This document shows, in pieces, positions 4,841-8,166 of a stretch of 8,166 nt of DNA. The notes beneath the pieces are model-generated. The model had not been told where the DNA came from and made no database searches. It was given only the letters and a program-made list of their open reading frames with translations. The DNA is from an uncultured Mycoplasmatota bacterium (GTDB lineage Bacteria; Bacillota_I; Bacilli_A; RF39; UBA660). The translations under genes were made by a program, and so were the position numbers. The stretch is from positions 1 to 8,166 of the forward strand of contig USBW01000022.1 of assembly GCA_900553045.1 (NCBI GenBank), given 5' to 3'. The first letter of the stretch is position 1. Each line of letters starts with the position of its first letter.

Positions 4841-5111
4841 CATAAACACAGACCTGTTTTTTATCTTTACCAAGTCTCTCATAACGAATAATACCATCAA
4901 TTTTCGCATACAAAGTATGATCATTACCCATGCCAACATTTACACCTGGATAAATCTTTGTCCCTCTTTGACGATAAATAATAGAACCAGCTTGAGCAAA
5001 TTCACCATCTGCTAGTTTTGCTCCAAGTCTACGACCTGCTGAATCTCTACCGTTAGTAGAAGAACCTCCACCTTTTTTATGAGCGAATAATTGAATATTT
5101 AACTGCATCAT
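4833..5111 (-). CDS. rpmA: 50S ribosomal protein bL27 with cleavable N-terminal extension
   Basis: bL27 is a large-subunit protein whose N-terminus reaches the peptidyl-transferase centre. The 92 residues include the family core [19 protein letters not shown], then [20 protein letters not shown] and a C-terminus typical of the family. As in other Firmicutes, the mature N-terminus is preceded by an extension, MMQLNIQLF, ahead of AHKK. In S. aureus the protease Prp cuts after the Phe, and that enzyme is encoded immediately upstream. GGAGG lies eight bases before the ATG at 5111, better spaced than for the ATG at 5108. The prp stop codon TAG lies within this SD region, so translation is probably coupled. 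It is the last gene of the operon; its stop is part of the terminator hairpin. Confidence 0.98.
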   Translation of the reverse strand: MMQLNIQLFAHKKGGGSSTNGRDSAGRRLGAKLADGEFAQAGSIIYRQRGTKIYPGVNVGMGNDHTLYAKIDGIIRYERLGKDKKQVCVYEK

Positions 5112-5123
5112 AGATATTCCCTC

Positions 5124-5426
5124 CTATAAAATTTTAATATTCTTTGGATAAGTATTAGCTAAATCAGTAAGCAAAGAAATCATATTAGTTATTAAGGTAA
5201 GAGTAGTTACATTATTTTTTAAAACGGTAATTTCTAAAAATCCCGCATCTTCAATATAAGAAATTGCTTCTTTATCAAAACTTAAAATAGCATTAACTGT
5301 CGTAATGACAATACTACTACATGCTGAGCAAACTATATCTTGACCATATTTAGCAAAATTAGCATGGCCTGTAACCTTAATTTTTTTATAAAGATTTCCT
5401 TCTTTTACTATTCCTACTTTAATCAT
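5124..5426 (-). CDS. prp: Ribosomal-processing cysteine protease Prp
   Basis: Prp is a small cysteine protease that removes the N-terminal extension of bL27, a step needed for ribosome assembly where it has been tested. The 100 residues show the family signature GHANFAKYGQDIVCSACSS with catalytic His21 and Cys33 (counted from ATG 5426), matching the His22/Cys34 pair known in S. aureus. I chose ATG 5426 because MIKVGIVKEG fits the family N-terminus. A TTG at 5432 overlapping the rplU TGA by four bases is the alternative and would give MIMIKV. Neither has a good SD, so expression is probably coupled to rplU, two bases upstream. It sits between rplU and rpmA, the standard order in Firmicutes, and its substrate site (QLF-AHKK) is intact in the next gene. 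Confidence 0.95.
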   Translation of the reverse strand: MIKVGIVKEGNLYKKIKVTGHANFAKYGQDIVCSACSSIVITTVNAILSFDKEAISYIEDAGFLEITVLKNNVTTLTLITNMISLLTDLANTYPKNIKIL

Positions 5427-5428
5427 AA

Positions 5429-5731
5429 TCAACCATTAATTTTAACAATCTCAACTTTTGTATAAGGTTGACGATGACCTTGCATCTTTCTAGTGCTCTT
5501 TTTCTTATCGACATACTTAAAGATTTTAATCTTCTTATTTTTGCCTTGTTTTAAGACTTTACCTGTAACTTTAGCACCAGCAACAGTAGGATTTCCAACC
5601 TGACCATCTAACATTAATACTTCGTCGAATACTACTTCTTCATCTGGGTTAGCATTAAGTTTTTCAACATAAATAACAGATTTTTCTTCTACTAAATACT
5701 GTTTCCCACCAGTTTTAATAATAGCTTTCAT
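5429..5731 (-). CDS. rplU: 50S ribosomal protein bL21
   Basis: bL21 binds 23S rRNA in the large subunit. The 100-residue product begins [16 protein letters not shown], the classic L21 start. It contains [20 protein letters not shown] and ends with [18 protein letters not shown], which holds the conserved GHRQP(Y/F)T motif. AAAGGAGGT precedes the ATG with a six-base gap. It opens the rplU-prp-rpmA operon behind a strong promoter and a leader of about 100 bases that is probably autoregulatory. The stop is TGA, one piece of evidence that TGA is not Trp here. Confidence 0.98.
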   Translation of the reverse strand: MKAIIKTGGKQYLVEEKSVIYVEKLNANPDEEVVFDEVLMLDGQVGNPTVAGAKVTGKVLKQGKNKKIKIFKYVDKKKSTRKMQGHRQPYTKVEIVKING

Positions 5732-5831
5732 ATTTTACCTCCTTTTATAAACCTAAGACTCACTCGGAAGGTACTAATAAATAGTTTCTAACCTTTTTGA
5801 TGTGGTTTAAAGCGACTAGAGGCTTCAAACA
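5732..5831 (-). promoter_or_regulatory. rplU 5' leader, probable L21 leader element
   Basis: The untranslated leader is about 100 bases, the position and size of the L21 leader of Firmicutes. The RNA has alternative pairings. TAAACC (5809-5804) can pair with GGTTTA (5753-5748), next to the SD. Its AACC can instead pair with the closer GGTT (5793-5790). CCTC (5822-5819) is complementary to the GAGG of the SD (5741-5738). This would suit a switch that hides the SD when L21 is in excess. I did not fold it computationally. Confidence 0.55.
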
Positions 5832-5837
5832 TATTAG

Positions 5838-5866
5838 ATTCTATCATAGTTTATGTAATTAGTCAA
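5838..5866 (-). promoter_or_regulatory. Promoter of the rplU-prp-rpmA operon
   Basis: On the minus strand there is a -35 TTGACT (5866-5861), a 17-base spacer and TGA-TAGAAT (-10 at 5843-5838, extended). The start is near 5831. Confidence 0.8.
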
Positions 5867-5877
5867 ACTAATAGTGC

Positions 5878-5914
5878 AAAAAAATAAGTAAACATTACTT
5901 TAATGCCTACTTAT
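5878..5914 (-). terminator. Terminator of the 141-aa hypothetical gene
   Basis: ATAAGTAGGCATT (5914-5902) pairs with AATGTTTACTTAT (5896-5884) over 13 bp with two G-U pairs and a 5-base loop, followed by six T. The stop codon is inside the stem. Confidence 0.85.
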
Positions 5915-6332
5915 GATTTAAAATACTTAATAAATCTACTTTAAACATATCTTTTTCTGCATTAGTCTTAGAAATCATGACACCTTTATAAGCTGTTAGT
6001 TCACTACGATGACCTTCGTTTAAAATGCCTTCAGGAGTAATATTTTCAAGTAAGACGACACAGTCATTTTCATAGACTGTATAATGCAAAGTAATCTCAC
6101 CATGAACTTTAGCAAATAAAGAGTCTGTCGGCAACTTAAGTTCATAAGTAAAAGTATTGTCTTTTTTGTTTTCTTTCACTTTCTTACCCAAGAATTGTCC
6201 TTCACGAATAGCAGGATAATATTCAAAAGTAAGTTTTTTATAAGCTAACATGTTATACTTACGAACTGACCTTTCTCTTTTTCTAAAATCATTTTCATCT
6301 AGGTACTCAAAATGATAATGCTTCTTATCCAT
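5907..6332 (-). CDS. Hypothetical soluble protein, 141 aa
   Basis: I do not recognise this protein. It has no signal peptide or membrane segment. The first 35 residues are rich in Lys, Arg, His and Tyr (KKHYHFEYLDENDFRKRERS), and the middle (about 60-100) alternates hydrophobic and polar residues as in a beta-sheet fold. A run ITPEGILNEGHRSELTAYKG (97-116) could be a conserved motif. There is one Cys and no obvious catalytic signature. The gene stands alone between a full-consensus promoter and a strong terminator, next to ribosomal-protein genes, so it is probably well expressed and has a housekeeping role rather than being mobile cargo. The ATG at 6332 is preceded by G6 and TAGGT; the exact SD is unusual and may lie in a hairpin loop. 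Confidence 0.8.
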   Translation of the reverse strand: MDKKHYHFEYLDENDFRKRERSVRKYNMLAYKKLTFEYYPAIREGQFLGKKVKENKKDNTFTYELKLPTDSLFAKVHGEITLHYTVYENDCVVLLENITPEGILNEGHRSELTAYKGVMISKTNAEKDMFKVDLLSILNHK

Positions 6333-6358
6333 ATTACCTACCCCCCTACTTTGGTAAT
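6333..6358 (-). promoter_or_regulatory. Inverted repeat flanking a G6-containing ribosome-binding region
   Basis: ATTACC (6358-6353) and GGTAAT (6338-6333) can form a 6-bp stem whose 14-base loop holds GGGGGG, the likely SD core. GGTAAT directly abuts the ATG. This may present or mask the SD of the 141-aa gene. A run of six G is striking in such AT-rich DNA. Confidence 0.4.
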
Positions 6359-6374
6359 CTTCTTAAGTGTCTAA

Positions 6375-6403
6375 ATTATAGCATAAAAGCAAGATTTTGT
6401 CAA
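6375..6403 (-). promoter_or_regulatory. Full-consensus sigma-A promoter of the 141-aa gene
   Basis: On the minus strand there is TTGACA (6403-6398), exactly 17 bases and TATAAT (6380-6375), with an extended TGC before the -10. The start is near 6368. It is the best promoter in the window. Confidence 0.9.
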
Positions 6404-6502
6404 ATTAAATTATTAAAATTGTGACTTTTATGTCATAATACTCACTTTTTTAACTTATAAATTACAATTTTGTCTAAGATACAAAAATATTTTTTTCAAA
6501 GT

Positions 6503-6531
6503 AAAAAGCTACTTTTAAATTGGTAGCCCTT
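6503..6531 (-). terminator. Terminator of the BspA-like gene
   Basis: AAGGGCTAC (6531-6523) pairs with GTAGCTTTT (6512-6504) over 9 bp including two G-U pairs, with a 10-base loop; the T-tract is partly within the stem. Its distance from the stop at 6539 fits a terminator. Between it and the next promoter (about 6404-6502) I see only AT-rich DNA. Confidence 0.55.
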
Positions 6532-6538
6532 ACTATAT

Positions 6539-8166
6539 TTAACATACTACTGTTACTTCACTTACTCCAGCATTATTAAACATATTACTTGTATCTACGT
6601 TTTCAGTTGTCCAGTTACATCCTACTGTTATTTTTGTTAAACCGTTACAATTACTAAACATGTAATTCATATCTGTTACCTTACTTGTATCAAAATTACT
6701 TAGGTTTAACTCTGTTAAACTTTCACAACTAAAAAACATATCACTCATATTTGTTACCTTGCTTGTATCAAAACTACTTAAATCCAACTCTGTTAAACTA
6801 TCACAATAATAAAACATAGTACTCATATCTATCACCTTGTTTGTATTAAAATTGCTTATGTCTAACCTTGTTAATCTTCTACAAGTATAAAACATCCTAT
6901 TCATATTTGTTACCTTGCTTGTATCAAAATTACTTAAGTTTAGTTCTATTAAACTATTACAATAACTAAACATACTACTCATATCTGTTACCATGCTTGT
7001 ATTAAAATTACTTAGGTTTAACTCTGCTAAATTTCCACAACGATCAAACATCCTATTCATATTTGTTACCCTACTTGTATCAAAATTACTTAAGTTTAAC
7101 TCTGTTAAACCTCTACAAAGTTGAAACATAGAACTCATATCTGTTACCTTGTCTGTATCAAAATTACTTAAATCTAACTCTGTTAAACTACTACAACCAG
7201 AAAACATACCACTCATATTTGTTACCCTGCTTGTATCAAGATTGCTTAAATCTAATAATTTTAATATACCAAAACTAAAATTAAATAAACTGCTACTATC
7301 TTGAGGTGCTACTACTCCGCCATCTTGGCATATAATAGCTATCTTGTTGCCATCTACATCTTGATATGTTCCAAGTAGTACTGAACCAGTCTGTCTTGCT
7401 GATATATCCACCTCTTTGTTTTTGGTGTAAACTACACTGTTATATTCCTTAGTATCTGGTAATTCTTTTGCATCAAGTGTATATATAGCTATAAACTCAT
7501 TTTCTTCCTCTGTATATCTTTGCCAACTATTCGCTAAAGTGTCGCTTATAGGCTCCACTAAAGAATTGATGTTAACTCTAAACTTGTATTGGTATACTTG
7601 ACTACCAAAGATACTACTATCAACATCTTCATCGATCCAAGCCCTTAAACGATAGGTTGTTGTTATCTCACTTCCTGCATTACGATGAACGTCTCTTGCT
7701 TGATAAATATTTAAATTACTAGTTGATGATTCACTTAAATTACTTAATAAGATTGGTCCTACCACTTCTTCTTCTGAACCACTAACTACTTTAGTTAAAT
7801 AAACTTTTATTTGGTCTTTTGTTAATGCTTGTTTATCAGAATCAACTTCTATTTCTCCTAAGTTTATTTCATAAGGAATAGTTAGTCCATTACTATCATC
7901 TGCATCAGTTGTAGCATGTGTCATAACTTTAAACTCAAAGTAATTACTCTGAGCCATACCTTCAGCATCACCCATTGGCAAAGCATTCTCTAAAACAAGC
8001 GCATTATCTGGTTCTGTATAACTCATACTTATTTGGCCTAGGTTAATCGTATTTTCATCTGAAAGATTAGTCACTGCAAAAATGGCATAACTTACTCCCA
8101 CGATCACTAGTAACAGTAATACTACAATATAAACTGTACTATATTTCTTAAAATTTTCTTTGATCT
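6539..8166 (-). CDS. BspA-like surface protein with DUF285 leucine-rich repeats (5' end cut by window edge)
   Basis: The frame is open to the right edge with no in-window start better than an internal GTG at 8107. The bases beyond it encode FKKYSTVYIVVLLLLVIVG, so the true start is outside and this is an N-terminal signal anchor. Numbered from 8107, residues 5-185 form a domain that starts SYAIFAVTN and resembles exported TasA/camelysin-like proteins (inference). Residues 186-284 are a linker. Residues 285-492 are eight DUF285/BspA repeats of exactly 26 residues (LDLSNFDTSKVTNMxxMFxxCxxLTE), each with Met-Phe-x-x-Cys. Residues 493-522 are a degenerate cap ending EVTVVC. BspA-type proteins are surface or secreted adhesin-like proteins of host-associated bacteria, though function here is untested. 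No LPxTG or other C-terminal anchor is present, so attachment must be N-terminal unless the signal is cleaved. Confidence 0.88.
   Translation of the reverse strand, partial: IKENFKKYSTVYIVVLLLLVIVGVSYAIFAVTNLSDENTINLGQISMSYTEPDNALVLENALPMGDAEGMAQSNYFEFKVMTHATTDADDSNGLTIPYEINLGEIEVDSDKQALTKDQIKVYLTKVVSGSEEEVVGPILLSNLSESSTSNLNIYQARDVHRNAGSEITTTYRLRAWIDEDVDSSIFGSQVYQYKFRVNINSLVEPISDTLANSWQRYTEEENEFIAIYTLDAKELPDTKEYNSVVYTKNKEVDISARQTGSVLLGTYQDVDGNKIAIICQDGGVVAPQDSSSLFNFSFGILKLLDLSNLDTSRVTNMSGMFSGCSSLTELDLSNFDTDKVTDMSSMFQLCRGLTELNLSNFDTSRVTNMNRMFDRCGNLAELNLSNFNTSMVTDMSSMFSYCNSLIELNLSNFDTSKVTNMNRMFYTCRRLTRLDISNFNTNKVIDMSTMFYYCDSLTELDLSSFDTSKVTNMSDMFFSCESLTELNLSNFDTSKVTDMNYMFSNCNGLTKITVGCNWTTENVDTSNMFNNAGVSEVTVVC
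6632..7255 (-). repeat. Eight in-frame 78-bp tandem repeats (DUF285 units)
   Basis: The coding DNA repeats with an exact 78-bp period over 624 bases with no indels. The residue after Val-Thr (Val-Ile in unit 6) alternates Asn, Asp, Asn, Asp through all eight units, and units 2-3 and 4-5 share VTDMSSMF / VTNMNRMF. This indicates a 156-bp higher-order unit produced by duplication of pairs. Confidence 0.92.

Noticed and set aside
1..8166. Mycoplasma genetic code (TGA as Trp), suggested by AT richness and the DUF285 protein.
   Set aside because: TGA ends rplU and the prepilin peptidase gene at natural positions, and Trp codons in the genes checked are TGG.

Overview
The window reads as chromosomal DNA from a low-GC Bacillota (Firmicutes), probably an uncultured gut or mucosal lineage near the Bacilli/Mollicutes boundary. 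The DNA is AT-rich. Shine-Dalgarno (SD) sites are strong (AAGGAGG type). MraZ, L21, Prp and L27 are all of the Firmicutes type, including the cleavable L27 N-terminus, and a DUF285/BspA-like surface protein is typical of host-associated Firmicutes. Trp is encoded by TGG and TGA serves as a stop (rplU, prepilin peptidase), so the genetic code is standard rather than the Mycoplasma code. Every gene I can support lies on the minus strand; in transcription order the window reads from position 8166 down to 1.

Layout in transcription order. (1) 8166-6539: the 3' part of a membrane-anchored BspA-like protein with eight exact 78-bp repeats and a terminator. (2) 6403-5878: a one-gene unit for an unrecognised 141-aa protein with a full-consensus promoter and its own terminator. 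(3) 5866-4811: the rplU-prp-rpmA operon with an L21-type leader, where Prp trims the L27 extension encoded two genes downstream. (4) 4780-3645: a dense and puzzling small-peptide region. It has a palindrome-covered promoter driving a very short transcript with an 11-codon Trp-rich ORF and a strong terminator. A second promoter, nested in that terminator's U-tract, then drives a 9-codon ORF, a CPBP-family-like membrane protein lacking the expected histidines, and a 59-aa single-span membrane protein. (5) 3615-3004: a 3D-domain (Asp-Asp-Asp) exported protein that is broken by a one-base frameshift. (6) 2981-382: a two-gene type IV pilus/competence-pseudopilus operon, a GspF/PilC/ComGB-like platform protein with an unusual 154-residue acidic N-terminal extension followed by a prepilin peptidase. 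(7) 402-1: the promoter, four-repeat MraZ box and most of mraZ, which normally opens the division and cell-wall (dcw) cluster beyond the left edge.

Compact regulation is a theme. Twice a promoter is nested inside the preceding gene's terminator (374-411 and 4615-4676). Most units carry a recognisable sigma-A-type promoter and a hairpin/U-tract terminator. The best candidate for something undescribed is the 3659-4780 micropeptide and CPBP-like locus. Its parts are visible in the sequence, but any joint function is inference.
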